DNA of 64,000 nucleotides from Comamonadaceae bacterium (GTDB taxonomy: Bacteria; Pseudomonadota; Gammaproteobacteria; Burkholderiales; Burkholderiaceae_C). Below are positions 51,346-60,695 of the stretch, one piece after another. The stretch spans positions 62,001 through 126,000 of the forward strand of contig CANGDZ010000001.1 in NCBI GenBank assembly GCA_947452785.1, written 5' to 3'. Position 1 is the first letter of the stretch. Each line of letters begins with the position of its first letter. Made by a program: the position numbers and the translations under genes. Below the pieces are notes generated by a model. That model saw nothing but the letters and a program-made list of their open reading frames with translations. It ran no database searches and had not been told where the DNA came from.

Positions 51346-52152
51346 ATGACTGATTTGAATACGCCCATTTTTGACCGCGCCGCAGCCCATGGCGTTTCGC
51401 TGGAGATGCAGGGCGCCGTAGCCGTGGTGCGTTTGTGCCGCCCCGCCAAGCGCAACGCCTTGAACGACGGCTTGATTGAAGCCCTGCGCGATGTGTTCCA
51501 AAACCTGCCTGCCGAAGTCGGAGCTGCCGTGATCCACGGAGAGGGTGACCACTTTTGCGCCGGGCTGGATTTGTCAGAACTGAAAGAGCGCGATGCGGGC
51601 GAAGGCATTCACCACTCGCGCAGTTGGCACGTGGCTTTGAACGCGGTCGAGCAAGGCCGCGTGCCCGTCGTCGCCGCCCTGCATGGCGCGGTGGTCGGTG
51701 GCGGTTTGGAGCTGGCCAGCGCCTGTCACATTCGCGTGGCCGATGACAGCACCTTTTATGCATTGCCCGAAGGCACACGCGGCATTTTCGTTGGCGGCGG
51801 CGGTTCGGTGCGCGTGCCCAAACTGATTGGCGCAGCCCGCATGACCGACATGATGCTGACTGGTCGCGTGTACAACGCGCAAGACGGCGAACGCGTGGGA
51901 CTGGCGCAGTACTTGGTGCCCACAGGCACGGCCCTGGCCAAGGCCATTGATCTGGCCTCGCGCATTGCCACCAACGCGCCACTGACCAACTTCGCTCTGA
52001 TGCACGCCCTGCCACGCATCGCTGAGCAACCGGCCGACCATGGCTTCTTCACTGAAGCGCTCATTGCCTCCATTGCCCAAGCGGCCCCTGAAGCCAAAGC
52101 CCGCGTGCGCGCCTTCCTGGATGGCAAGGCCGCCAAGGTGCAAAAAAGCTGA
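51346..52152 (+). CDS. Enoyl-CoA hydratase/lyase (crotonase) family protein of the feruloyl-CoA cluster
   Basis: This 268-residue protein has HGEGDHFCAGLDLSEL, HGAVVGGGLELAS and LPEGTRGIFVGGGG, with both hydratase glutamates present. ATG 51346 fits family length. It is followed 49 bp later by the feruloyl-CoA synthetase-type gene. The presence of thiolase and dehydrogenase downstream argues for hydration within a beta-oxidative route rather than direct retro-aldol cleavage to vanillin. It is a paralogue of the crotonase at 4293-5081. Confidence 0.85.
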   Translation: MTDLNTPIFDRAAAHGVSLEMQGAVAVVRLCRPAKRNALNDGLIEALRDVFQNLPAEVGAAVIHGEGDHFCAGLDLSELKERDAGEGIHHSRSWHVALNAVEQGRVPVVAALHGAVVGGGLELASACHIRVADDSTFYALPEGTRGIFVGGGGSVRVPKLIGAARMTDMMLTGRVYNAQDGERVGLAQYLVPTGTALAKAIDLASRIATNAPLTNFALMHALPRIAEQPADHGFFTEALIASIAQAAPEAKARVRAFLDGKAAKVQKS

Positions 52153-52201
52153 TTCCGATCTGCCCTCAAAAAATACAAAAAAACGATTCTGAGACCAGCC
52201 C

Positions 52202-54055
52202 ATGAACACCGTCCAATTTCGCTCGCTCCAATTTGGCGTCACCCGCGTCACGCTGCGCGATGGCGTGCCCGGCACACATTATTTGAAGGCCGACCAGGAC
52301 CTCCAACCTTTTGCCCACCGCATGACCGACCGGTTGCAACACTGGGCGAAAACCAAGCCAGACCACAGCTTCATGGCGCGACGTGTCAAGTTGGCCGACG
52401 GCACCACTGGCGACTGGAAACACATCAGCTATGCGCAGGCCTGGGCAACGGCCCGCAGCATTGCGCAAGGCCTGATCAACCGCGGCCTGAGCGCTGAGCG
52501 CCCTGTGGTGATTTTGAGCGAGAACAGCTTGGAGCACGCCTTGCTCGGCCTGGGTTGCATGCTGGCCGGTGTGCCGTTTGTACCCACCTCGCCGCCCTAC
52601 TCGCTGATCAGCGTGGACTACGACAAGCTCAAGCATGTGCTGCGCACCGTCACGCCGGGCATGGTGTTCGCATCTGACGCACGCTACGCCAAAGCCATTG
52701 CAGCCACTGTTCAAGCAGACATGGAAGTGGTCATGGTCGACGGCACCGTGCAAGGCCGTGAGGTCACCTCTTTCGCCAGCCTGTGCGCCACCACTGAAAC
52801 ACCCGCCGTTGACGCGGCGATTGCCGCCACCGGCCCCGACACCATCGTGAAGTTTTTGTTCACCAGCGGCTCGACCAAGTTGCCCAAGGCCGTGATCAAC
52901 ACGCAGCGCCTGTGGTGCGCCAACCAGCAGCAAATGGCGCAGTCCATGCCGGTGCTGGCCGAGAAAGAACTGGTGCTGGTCGACTGGCTGCCATGGAACC
53001 ACACCTTTGGTGGGAACCACAACGTGGGCATGGTGATCTACCACGGCGGCACGCTGTACATCGACGAAGGCAAGCCCACACCCGCACTGATCGCTGAGAC
53101 CTTACGCAACCTGCGCGAGATCGCACCCACGGTGTACTTCAATGTGCCAACCGGCTTTGAGGCGATTGCCAACGCCATGCAAACCGACGACCTGCTGCGC
53201 AAGACGCTGCTGTCGCGTGTGCAGATGTTCTTTTATGCCGGCGCCGCCTTGGCGCAGCCGATTTGGGACAGCCTGTATGCCTCGCAAGAGCGCGAAGTGG
53301 GCGAGCGCATCGTCATGGGCACGGGCCTGGGCATGACCGAGTCCGGACCGTTTGGCATCTTTGTCACCAACCCCTATGTGCACGCCGGCGACCTGGGCGT
53401 GCCCACGCCGGGCCTGGAGCTCAAGCTGGTGGACATGCAAGGCAAGACCGAAGTGCGCTATCGCGGCCCCAACATCACCCCGGGCTACTGGCGCAACGCC
53501 GAAGAAACGGCGGGCGCTTTTGACGAAGAAGGCTTCTTCAAGACCGGCGACGCGGTCAAATGGATTGACGAAACCGATGTGCACCTGGGTCTGAAATTTG
53601 ACGGCCGCATTGCAGAAGACTTCAAACTGGCCACAGGCACCTTTGTCAGCGTGGGCCCGCTGCGCGGCAAGATCATTGCGGCCGGTGCGCCTTACATTCA
53701 GGATGCGGTGCTCACCGGCATCAACATGAAAGAAGTCGGCGCCATGGTGTTCCCTACCCCCGCCGTGCGCGCCTTGAGCGGCCTGGGCGCGGATGCGCCC
53801 ATGTCCGATGTGCTGGCCTCGGCCTCGGTGCTCGCCAAGTTCCAAGACATCGTGAACGAATTGGCCCAAAGCGGCACTGGCAGCGCCAACCGCATCGCCC
53901 GCTTGTGCCTGCTGTCTGAGCCGCCCACCATCGACAAGGGCGAGATCACCGACAAAGGCTCGATCAACCAACGCTCGGTGCTCACCCACCGCGACGACAC
54001 TGTCACGGCCCTGCACGCTGACACGCTGCACTACATCCTCAAGCCGCAGGCTTAA
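52202..54055 (+). CDS. fcs: Feruloyl-CoA synthetase-type acyl-CoA ligase
   Basis: This 617-residue ANL-superfamily enzyme has the phosphate-binding motif LFTSGSTKLPKAVI and the adenylate motif GLGMTESGPFG. The full length and N-terminus (FGVTRVTLRDGVPGTHYLKA) are like feruloyl-CoA synthases. It activates a hydroxycinnamate with ATP and CoA in the cytoplasm. The crotonase gene upstream and beta-oxidation genes downstream form the rest of the route. Activity on p-coumarate or caffeate is equally possible. Confidence 0.87.
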   Translation: MNTVQFRSLQFGVTRVTLRDGVPGTHYLKADQDLQPFAHRMTDRLQHWAKTKPDHSFMARRVKLADGTTGDWKHISYAQAWATARSIAQGLINRGLSAERPVVILSENSLEHALLGLGCMLAGVPFVPTSPPYSLISVDYDKLKHVLRTVTPGMVFASDARYAKAIAATVQADMEVVMVDGTVQGREVTSFASLCATTETPAVDAAIAATGPDTIVKFLFTSGSTKLPKAVINTQRLWCANQQQMAQSMPVLAEKELVLVDWLPWNHTFGGNHNVGMVIYHGGTLYIDEGKPTPALIAETLRNLREIAPTVYFNVPTGFEAIANAMQTDDLLRKTLLSRVQMFFYAGAALAQPIWDSLYASQEREVGERIVMGTGLGMTESGPFGIFVTNPYVHAGDLGVPTPGLELKLVDMQGKTEVRYRGPNITPGYWRNAEETAGAFDEEGFFKTGDAVKWIDETDVHLGLKFDGRIAEDFKLATGTFVSVGPLRGKIIAAGAPYIQDAVLTGINMKEVGAMVFPTPAVRALSGLGADAPMSDVLASASVLAKFQDIVNELAQSGTGSANRIARLCLLSEPPTIDKGEITDKGSINQRSVLTHRDDTVTALHADTLHYILKPQA

Positions 54056-54073
54056 TTCGACAGAAAGAACTCA

Positions 54074-55324
54074 ATGGCTTCCAAAGGATTTTTCAACGCG
54101 TTTGCCGATGTGTGGATGCACGAAGGTGTGCGTACGCCCATGGTGGATTACTGTGGTGCACTTGGCCACATCTCGCCGACTGACCTGGGCATCAAGGCCG
54201 CCCGCGAAGCCTTGAAACGCGCGGGCATTGCGGCCACCGAGATCGACTCGGTCATCACCGGCAACATGGCGCCAGGCGACTTTGACCAGTTTTTTTTGCC
54301 ACGTCACATCGGTCTGTATGCCGGTGTGCCGCAAGAAGTGCCCGCCATCATGACCCAGCGCATTTGCGGCACTGGCTTTGAACTGTTCCGCCAAGCGGGT
54401 GAACAGATCGAAGCGGGCGTGTGCGAGGCTGCATTGGTGGTCGGCACCGAGAGCATGACGCGCAACCCGATTGCCGCTTTTAACCACCGAACAGGCTTCA
54501 AGCTGGGCGCCCCCGTGGGCTTTCAAGACTATATGTGGGAAGCGTTGAAAGACCCGGCGGCCGGCATCAACATGATCCAGACCGCCGAGAACTTGGCCAA
54601 GAAATACAACATCACCCGCGAAGAAGTGGACCAGTTCGCCTCCGACTCGTTTGCCAAGGCCGTGGCCGCGCAAGAGAGTGGTTTCCTCGCCGGTGAGATT
54701 GTGGCCGTGGTCACCGAAAAATTCGAGCTCGAAGGCTATAAAGCGCGTGGCATCAAGCTGCAAGGCAAGGTCACCGAGGTCAGTGCCGACACGCACCCCC
54801 GCATCTCGCCAGCCGAAGTGCTGGGCAAGCTCAGGCCAGTGTACGAAGGCGGCGTGCAAACCGGTGGCAACAGCGCAGCCTTGGTCGATGCGGCAGCGGC
54901 CTGCGTGGTCACTTCGGGCGCATTTGCCAAAGCCCATGGCACAAAGCCTTTGGCCCGCCTGGTCGCTGCAGCGGCCGTGGGTGTGCCGCCAGAAATCATG
55001 GGCATCGGCCCAGCGCCTGCGATTCGCTTGCTGCTGGAGCGCACGGGTCTGAAGCTGTCCGACATCGGCCTCTTTGAAATCAACGAAGCCCAAGGCGCAC
55101 AAACCCTGGCAGTGGGCCGTGAGCTGGGTCTGGACCTGGCCAAGCTCAACGTCAACGGTGGCGCAATTGCCTTGGGCCACCCCCTGGCCGCCACGGGCGT
55201 GCGCTTGACTATCACCTTGGCGCGCGAACTCAAACGCTCCGGCCAACGCTGGGGCATCTCCAGCGCTTGCGTGGGCGGCGGCCAAGGTATTGCGCTGCTG
55301 ATCGAAAACCCCGAAGCTATCTAA
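54074..55324 (+). CDS. Thiolase (acetyl-CoA acyltransferase) family protein
   Basis: This 416-residue protein has the nucleophilic cysteine C98 (TQRICGTGFEL), the catalytic His in NGGAIALGHPLAATG and the second cysteine in SACVGGGQG near the C-terminus. It cleaves 3-ketoacyl-CoA with CoA to release acetyl-CoA. In this operon the substrate would be a 3-keto-3-arylpropionyl-CoA, leaving an aroyl-CoA. The N-terminus deviates from degradative thiolases (FADVWMHEGVRTPMV), as expected for a specialised member. Confidence 0.88.
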   Translation: MASKGFFNAFADVWMHEGVRTPMVDYCGALGHISPTDLGIKAAREALKRAGIAATEIDSVITGNMAPGDFDQFFLPRHIGLYAGVPQEVPAIMTQRICGTGFELFRQAGEQIEAGVCEAALVVGTESMTRNPIAAFNHRTGFKLGAPVGFQDYMWEALKDPAAGINMIQTAENLAKKYNITREEVDQFASDSFAKAVAAQESGFLAGEIVAVVTEKFELEGYKARGIKLQGKVTEVSADTHPRISPAEVLGKLRPVYEGGVQTGGNSAALVDAAAACVVTSGAFAKAHGTKPLARLVAAAAVGVPPEIMGIGPAPAIRLLLERTGLKLSDIGLFEINEAQGAQTLAVGRELGLDLAKLNVNGGAIALGHPLAATGVRLTITLARELKRSGQRWGISSACVGGGQGIALLIENPEAI

Positions 55325-55340
55325 CCCCAAAGGAAAACAC

Positions 55341-56105
55341 ATGAAGATCCAAGGACACGCTGCACTCGTCACCGGTGGAGGCTCCGGCCTCGGTGAAGCC
55401 ACTGCCCGCGAACTGGCCCGCTTAGGCGCCAAAGTGGCGGTACTCGACGTCAACATGGACAACGCCCAGCGCGTAGCCGCAGATATTGGCGGCATTGCTG
55501 TTCAATGCGACGTCACCAGCCCAGGGAGCATGCAAGCGGCGATCGAACAAGCCGCAGCCGCCCATGGCACAGCGCGTATCTTGATGCAGATTGCCGGCAT
55601 TGGCTCGGCCAAACGCGTGGTCGGCAAAGACGGCAACGCAGCGCCTTTGGAAGACTTTGCCAAGGTCATCAACGTGAACCTGATTGGCACCTACAACGCA
55701 GCACGCTTGTTTGCCGCGGCCTGCGCCAAAGCCGACCCCATGGAAGACGGCGAACGCGGCGTGATGGTGTTCACCGCCTCGGTGGCCGCCTTTGATGGCC
55801 AAGTGGGTCAACAAGCCTACAGCGCCTCTAAAGCCGGCGTGGCAGGCATGACGCTGCCCATGGCCCGCGACTTGGCGCAGCACGGCATTCGCGTGTGCAC
55901 CATCGCCCCAGGGCTGTTTGCCACCCCCTTGCTGCGCACCTTGCCGGAGCCGATTCAGGCCTCACTGGCCGCCAGCATTCCGTTTCCCGCTCGCTTGGGC
56001 AAACCCGAAGAGTTTGCCGAGTTGGCCGCACACATCGTCAGCAACGGTCACCTGAACGGCGAAGTCATTCGCCTGGACGGCGCGCTGCGCATGGCGCCAC
56101 GTTGA
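55341..56105 (+). CDS. SDR 3-hydroxyacyl-CoA dehydrogenase (HSD17B10-like)
   Basis: This 254-residue protein has LVTGGGSGLGEATARELARLG, the catalytic Ser and YSASK, and a characteristic type 2 insertion (LFAAACAKADPMEDGERGVMV). The C-terminal NGEVIRLDGALRMAPR is like that of type 2 hydroxyacyl-CoA dehydrogenases. It would oxidise the 3-hydroxy-3-arylpropionyl-CoA made by the crotonase, feeding the thiolase 16 bp upstream. Confidence 0.88.
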   Translation: MKIQGHAALVTGGGSGLGEATARELARLGAKVAVLDVNMDNAQRVAADIGGIAVQCDVTSPGSMQAAIEQAAAAHGTARILMQIAGIGSAKRVVGKDGNAAPLEDFAKVINVNLIGTYNAARLFAAACAKADPMEDGERGVMVFTASVAAFDGQVGQQAYSASKAGVAGMTLPMARDLAQHGIRVCTIAPGLFATPLLRTLPEPIQASLAASIPFPARLGKPEEFAELAAHIVSNGHLNGEVIRLDGALRMAPR

Positions 56106-56113
56106 AGCTAGCC

Positions 56114-56533
56114 ATGAGCAAAACCGTTGTATACGAAGTGCAGGTGATGTTCGGGGATTGCGATCCCGCAGGCATCGTCTTCTTCCCCAACTTTTCCAAA
56201 TGGATGGACGCCTCGTCTTTGAACTTTTTCGTGAAATGTGGCGTTCTGCCATGGCGCGAGTTGGTCAAGACGCGCGGCATCATCGGCACGCCGCTGCTGG
56301 AGATTCACACCAAGTTCATCCGCCCTGCGACCTATGGCGAAACCATTCAAGTGCACACCAGCGTGCAAGAGTGGCGCGACAAAGTGTTTGTGCACAAACA
56401 TGTGGTGATGCGCGGTGACACCGTGCTGTGCGAAGGCACCGAAGTGCGCGCTTTTTGCATCAAACACCCGGACGATGCGGACCGCATCAAATCCATCCCC
56501 GTGCCTGAAGACATCAAAGCGCTTTGCAGCTGA
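56114..56533 (+). CDS. Hot-dog acyl-CoA thioesterase (4-hydroxybenzoyl-CoA thioesterase family)
   Basis: This 139-residue protein has the motif VMFGDCDPAGIVFFPNFSKW. D17 is at the position of the catalytic aspartate in Pseudomonas 4-hydroxybenzoyl-CoA thioesterase. It would hydrolyse the aroyl-CoA released by the thiolase, for example vanilloyl-CoA to vanillate. It begins 8 bp after the SDR stop. The longer open frame upstream lies inside the SDR gene and is rejected. Confidence 0.88.
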   Translation: MSKTVVYEVQVMFGDCDPAGIVFFPNFSKWMDASSLNFFVKCGVLPWRELVKTRGIIGTPLLEIHTKFIRPATYGETIQVHTSVQEWRDKVFVHKHVVMRGDTVLCEGTEVRAFCIKHPDDADRIKSIPVPEDIKALCS

Positions 56534-56617
56534 TGGTCAGAGCACGCAGCCCCATTTTTTAACCTTCCCTTTCCAGTTACCTTTTCCGTTACACCACCAC
56601 CCTCCGAGGAGACAAGC

Positions 56618-57751
56618 ATGAACTTTAAAAAAACCCTGTTGGCTATGGCCATCACTGCAACGGCCAGCAGTGCCGCTTTGGCCGACATCAAGATCGGCGT
56701 GAGCCTGGCTTTGACTGGCCCCGGCTCCGGTCTGGGCATCCCGATGCAAAAACAACTGAGCCTCTTTCCCAAGACCTTGGGCGGAGAAAAAGTGGAGCTG
56801 ATCATTTTGGACGATGCCTCCGATCCAGGCAAAGCCGCAGCGAACGCGCGCCGCTTCGTCACCGAAGATAAAGTGGATGTGATTTTTGGCTCCTGCCTGA
56901 CCCCCACATCGGCCGCCATCACCCCCATCGCTTTCGACGCTAAAACAGCGCAAATTTCTGGTGCCCCCACCCCGCCTCAAGGGGACAAAGAATCCATCGT
57001 CTTCCGACTTCCCCAGGGCTTCAACGTGATGAGCCACGCGGTGGTGGAACACATGAAAAAGAACGGTGTTAAATCCGTGGGTTTCCTGGGTTACGCCGAT
57101 GGTTATGGTCAAGGTTGGTTGGCCAATATGGCACCACTGCTGGAGAAAGCAGGCATCAAGTTTTTGGAAGCCGAGCGTTTTGCCCGCACGGACACCAGCG
57201 TCACACCACAAGCCCTGAAGCTGACCGCCGCCAATCCTGATGCCATTTTGGTGGTGGCTTCTGGCTCTGGCGCAGCCATGCCTCAACTGGCCCTGGCCGA
57301 GCGCGGCTACAAAGGCAAGATCTACCAAACCCACGCCGCAGCAACCCCTGACTTGATGCGCATTGGCGGCAAGACCGTGGAAGGCACTTATGTGGTTTCG
57401 GGTCCGGCTTTGTTGGGCGACCAACTGGCAGACAACCACCCTTCCAAAAAACAAGCGCTGAATTTCGTCGCCAACTTTGAACAAGCGTTTGGCGCCAATT
57501 CCCGCAACCAGTTTGCCGGTCACTCCTATGACTTCCAAGTCACCATGGAAAAAGTGATCCCCATGGCGTTGAAAAAAGCCAAGCCCGGCACAGTGGAATT
57601 TCGCACCGCCGTGCGCGACAGCCTGGAAACCATGGGCCGCACCGTGTTTGCCCATGGCGTGATGAATTGGACGGCCAAAGACCACGAAGGCTACACCCTG
57701 GAAACCGGTGTCATGACCAAGGTCGTCGAGGGCAAGTTCAAGGTCGAATAA
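56618..57751 (+). CDS. ABC transporter substrate-binding protein (LivK-like)
   Basis: This 377-residue protein has a Sec signal peptide (MNFKKTLLAMAITATASSAA, cleaved after ALA), a mature start DIKIGVSLALTGPGSGLGIP and a strong GGAG site before the ATG. Liv-type binding proteins next to hydroxycinnamate genes bind phenylpropanoids such as ferulate or coumarate. The permease gene follows after 134 bp containing a very stable hairpin. Confidence 0.9.
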   Translation: MNFKKTLLAMAITATASSAALADIKIGVSLALTGPGSGLGIPMQKQLSLFPKTLGGEKVELIILDDASDPGKAAANARRFVTEDKVDVIFGSCLTPTSAAITPIAFDAKTAQISGAPTPPQGDKESIVFRLPQGFNVMSHAVVEHMKKNGVKSVGFLGYADGYGQGWLANMAPLLEKAGIKFLEAERFARTDTSVTPQALKLTAANPDAILVVASGSGAAMPQLALAERGYKGKIYQTHAAATPDLMRIGGKTVEGTYVVSGPALLGDQLADNHPSKKQALNFVANFEQAFGANSRNQFAGHSYDFQVTMEKVIPMALKKAKPGTVEFRTAVRDSLETMGRTVFAHGVMNWTAKDHEGYTLETGVMTKVVEGKFKVE

Positions 57752-57817
57752 GTCCATTTTTGGACGGCGACAGCCTCCCCGCGCAGTGATGCACCGCATC
57801 CTGCCGGGGGCTGGTCC
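57752..57817 (+). other. Stable nested hairpin between binding-protein and permease genes
   Basis: From 57771 to 57813 four stacked stems form: CAGC/GCTG, CCCCG/CGGGG, GCAG/CTGC and GATGC/GCATC around the loop ACC. That is 18 base pairs with only small bulges. GGAC at 57762-57765 can pair either with GTCC at 57752-57755 or with GTCC at 57814-57817, giving two alternative folds. There is no T-tract, so it more likely stabilises the upstream mRNA or modulates permease expression than terminates. Confidence 0.7.
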
Positions 57818-57885
57818 TTTGCGATCTCGCACGGGCACAGAGTACCGTTGAACTCACTCTCTCACCAGACTTCGCAAGGTTTACT

Positions 57886-58926
57886 ATGGATTTCTCGATT
57901 GCCAGCATTTTGCTGCTGGACGGCATCACCAACGGCGCCATCTACGCCCTGCTGGGCTTGGCCACGGTACTGGTCTTCACGGTCACACGCATCATTTTCA
58001 TACCCCAGGGCGAGTTTGTGGCCTATGGTGCGTTGACCCTCGCGATACTGCAAACCGGCAAAATTCCGGGCACGGTCTGGCTGCTGATCATCATGGCCCT
58101 GCTGGCCAGTTTGATGGAGGGCGTGGCGCGCTGGCGTCACAACGGACACGCCGGTCGAGCCCTGCAAGCCGCGCTGAAAACGCTGGCTTTTCCTGCACTG
58201 ATCTCCGGGCTTGCCATTTGGGCTGCCCCTCAACAATTTCCCATGGGCGTTCAGGCTGCGCTCAGCGTGGCTATCGTGACCGCCTTCGGCCCTTTGGTCT
58301 ACCGAGTGGCTTACCAATCGCTGGAAGCAGCCAGCCCCCTGGTGCTGCTGATCGTCTCGGTGGGCGTGCATTTTGCGATGACCGGGCTGGGCCTGCTGTT
58401 TTTTGGCGCCGAGGGCTTTCGCAACCCGAGCTTTTGGGACCTGCGCTTGGCGTTGGGGCCGATCTCCTTGTCAGGGCAGATGATCATCACGTTCACCATG
58501 TCGCTGGCCTTGATCGTGATGCTGTGGCTTTACTTTGAACGCTCCTTGCGTGGCAAAGCCTTGCGTGCCACCGCCGTCAACCGCACCGGGGCACGGCTCA
58601 TGGGCATCTCCAGCCACAGCGCCGGGCAACTGACCTTTTTGCTGGCCGCCTTGATCGGCGCCTTGTCGGGCCTGCTCATCGGTCCGACCACCACGGTCTA
58701 CTACGACTCCGGCTTTTTGATTGGCCTCAAAGGCTTTGTGGCGGCCGTCATCGGAGGTTTGTCCAGCTACCCGGGCGCCCTGTTAGGCGCACTGTTTGTA
58801 GGCATTGTCGAAGCCTTTGGCGCCTTCTGGGCCAGCGCTTTCAAAGAGGTGATTGTGTTTACCTTGATCCTGCCCGTTCTCCTCGCGCGCTCCTTGCGCA
58901 GCGGTCACTCTGACGAGGCGCATTGA
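57886..58926 (+). CDS. livH: ABC transporter permease (LivH type)
   Basis: This 346-residue protein is longer than the usual 290 because of extra hydrophobic sequence near residues 60-120 (between VWLLIIMALLASLMEGV and VAIVTAFGPLVYRVAYQ). LivH hallmarks are the N-terminal LLDGITNGAIYALLGLATVL and the central GKALRATAVNRTGARLMGI loop. It works with the fused LivM-LivG protein encoded 1 bp downstream. Confidence 0.9.
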   Translation: MDFSIASILLLDGITNGAIYALLGLATVLVFTVTRIIFIPQGEFVAYGALTLAILQTGKIPGTVWLLIIMALLASLMEGVARWRHNGHAGRALQAALKTLAFPALISGLAIWAAPQQFPMGVQAALSVAIVTAFGPLVYRVAYQSLEAASPLVLLIVSVGVHFAMTGLGLLFFGAEGFRNPSFWDLRLALGPISLSGQMIITFTMSLALIVMLWLYFERSLRGKALRATAVNRTGARLMGISSHSAGQLTFLLAALIGALSGLLIGPTTTVYYDSGFLIGLKGFVAAVIGGLSSYPGALLGALFVGIVEAFGAFWASAFKEVIVFTLILPVLLARSLRSGHSDEAH

Positions 58927-58927
58927 G

Positions 58928-60694
58928 ATGAATAAGCAAAATTTGCATTTGTGGCTACTGGCTGCGGCCATCCCTGTGGTCGCCTGGCTGCCCCTGCCTG
59001 ATTTCTGGATCGTGCAACTCAACTACGTGGGCTTGTACGCCCTGGTCTGCTTGGGCTTGGTCCTGCTCACCGGCGTGGGCGGACTGACCTCCTTTGGGCA
59101 GGCTGCTTTTGTTGGCATTGGCGCTTACACCACCGCCTGGCTAACTCTGAACTTGGACCTATCGCCTTGGCTGACGCTGTGGATCGGCCTGGGCCTCACC
59201 GCTGTGAGTGCGCTGATTGTGGGCGCCATCACCTTGCGCATGTCGGGCCACTACCTGCCCTTGGCCACGATTGCCTGGGGCTTGTCGCTGTATTACCTGA
59301 TGGGCAACCTCGACGCTTTGGGCAAATACGATGGCTTGCAAGGCTTGAAAAGTTTGTCCATCGGCACCTTGGACATTGGCCAGGGCCGCTTGTTTTTTGT
59401 GCTGACCTGGGCCATCTTGTTGGCCGGGGCCGTGGCGTTGCTGAACTTGCTGGACTCACGGCCAGGGCGCGCCATCCGCTCACTCAAGACGGGCTCGCAA
59501 ATGGCCGAGGCCATGGGCATCAACACCTTCCGCTACAAGGTCACTATTTTCGTCATTGCGGCCTTGTTCGCTTCGGTAGCGGGGTGGTTGATGGCGCACT
59601 TTCAGCGCACCGTGAACCCCTCGGCCTTTGGTCTGAAGATGGGCATTGAATACCTGTTCATGACCGTGGTGGGCGGCGTGGGTTATGTCTGGGGTGCCTT
59701 GGTGGGTGCCGGCCTGATCAAGCTGCTCGACGATTATTTGCAGGTGGCGCTGCCGGCCTTGATTGGCACCAGCGGCAGCTATGAAGTCATTGTGTTCGGT
59801 ATCGCCATGGTTTTGGTACTGAAATACATGCCCGACGGTCTGTGGTCCTTGGTGACCGACCATCTGCCTCGCACGTCCAGGCCGGTCGATTGGCAAGATG
59901 CCACGGATCTGCCCGCACGCCACAAACCAGCGCCCGGCGAAAGTGTGCTGTCTGTGCGCGCCGTGCGCAAACAATTTGGCGGCTTGCTGGCGGTCAACGA
60001 CATCAGCTTTGACATCCATGCCGGACAAATCGTCGGTTTGATCGGGCCCAACGGCGCTGGCAAGTCCACCACCTTCAACCTGATCACCGGCGTGATTGGC
60101 AAGACCAGCGGTGAGGTGTTGTTTTGCGGCGAAAGCATTGGCAACCTGGCCTCGCGTGCCATCGCACGCCAAGGCATGGCCCGCACGTTCCAACACGTGA
60201 AGATGATCCCCGACATGACCGTGCTGGAAAACGTGGCCTTGGGTGCTTATATGCGCGGGCGCATGGGCGTGCTGTCAGCCATGTTGCGCAGCAACCGGGC
60301 CGAAGAGCGTCGCATGATGAAAGAAGCGCAGCGCCAGCTCGAACGCATTGGCATGGGCGAGTACCTGCACGAGCAAGCCGGCAACTTGGCCATGGGGCCG
60401 CAGCGCCTGATGGAAATTGCCCGCGCGCTGTGCTGCGACCCCGCATTGCTGCTGCTGGACGAACCCGCCGCCGGTCTGCGCCACAAAGAAAAACAAGGTC
60501 TGGCCCAGGTGCTGCGTCAATTGCAAGGCGAAGGCATGAGCATCTTGCTGGTCGAGCACGACATGGACTTGGTGATGGACGTGTGCGACCACTTGGTGGT
60601 GATGGAGTTCGGCACCTTGCTGACCCAGGGCACCCCCGCTGAAATTCAAGCCAGTCCGGCCGTGCGTGCGGCCTACCTCGGAACGGAACACTAA
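58928..60694 (+). CDS. LivM-LivG fusion: ABC permease joined to ATP-binding domain
   Basis: The protein has 588 residues. Residues 1-315 are a LivM permease (LTGVGGLTSFGQAAFVGIGAY), then a short proline-rich linker, then a LivG ATPase from about 340 with Walker A GPNGAGKST, Walker B LLLLDEPAAGL and switch VEHDMDLVMD. The signature reads NLAMGPQRLMEIARAL, with Pro where the usual motif has Gln. The fusion fixes permease and ATPase in one chain. The other Liv cluster in this window keeps them separate. Confidence 0.9.
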   Translation: MNKQNLHLWLLAAAIPVVAWLPLPDFWIVQLNYVGLYALVCLGLVLLTGVGGLTSFGQAAFVGIGAYTTAWLTLNLDLSPWLTLWIGLGLTAVSALIVGAITLRMSGHYLPLATIAWGLSLYYLMGNLDALGKYDGLQGLKSLSIGTLDIGQGRLFFVLTWAILLAGAVALLNLLDSRPGRAIRSLKTGSQMAEAMGINTFRYKVTIFVIAALFASVAGWLMAHFQRTVNPSAFGLKMGIEYLFMTVVGGVGYVWGALVGAGLIKLLDDYLQVALPALIGTSGSYEVIVFGIAMVLVLKYMPDGLWSLVTDHLPRTSRPVDWQDATDLPARHKPAPGESVLSVRAVRKQFGGLLAVNDISFDIHAGQIVGLIGPNGAGKSTTFNLITGVIGKTSGEVLFCGESIGNLASRAIARQGMARTFQHVKMIPDMTVLENVALGAYMRGRMGVLSAMLRSNRAEERRMMKEAQRQLERIGMGEYLHEQAGNLAMGPQRLMEIARALCCDPALLLLDEPAAGLRHKEKQGLAQVLRQLQGEGMSILLVEHDMDLVMDVCDHLVVMEFGTLLTQGTPAEIQASPAVRAAYLGTEH

Positions 60695-60695
60695 T

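Noticed and set aside
51158-52015. Long open frame upstream of the membrane protein on the minus strand
   Set aside because: It is antisense to the crotonase gene with arginine-rich, low-complexity composition. A good ribosome-binding site precedes the ATG pair at 51157.
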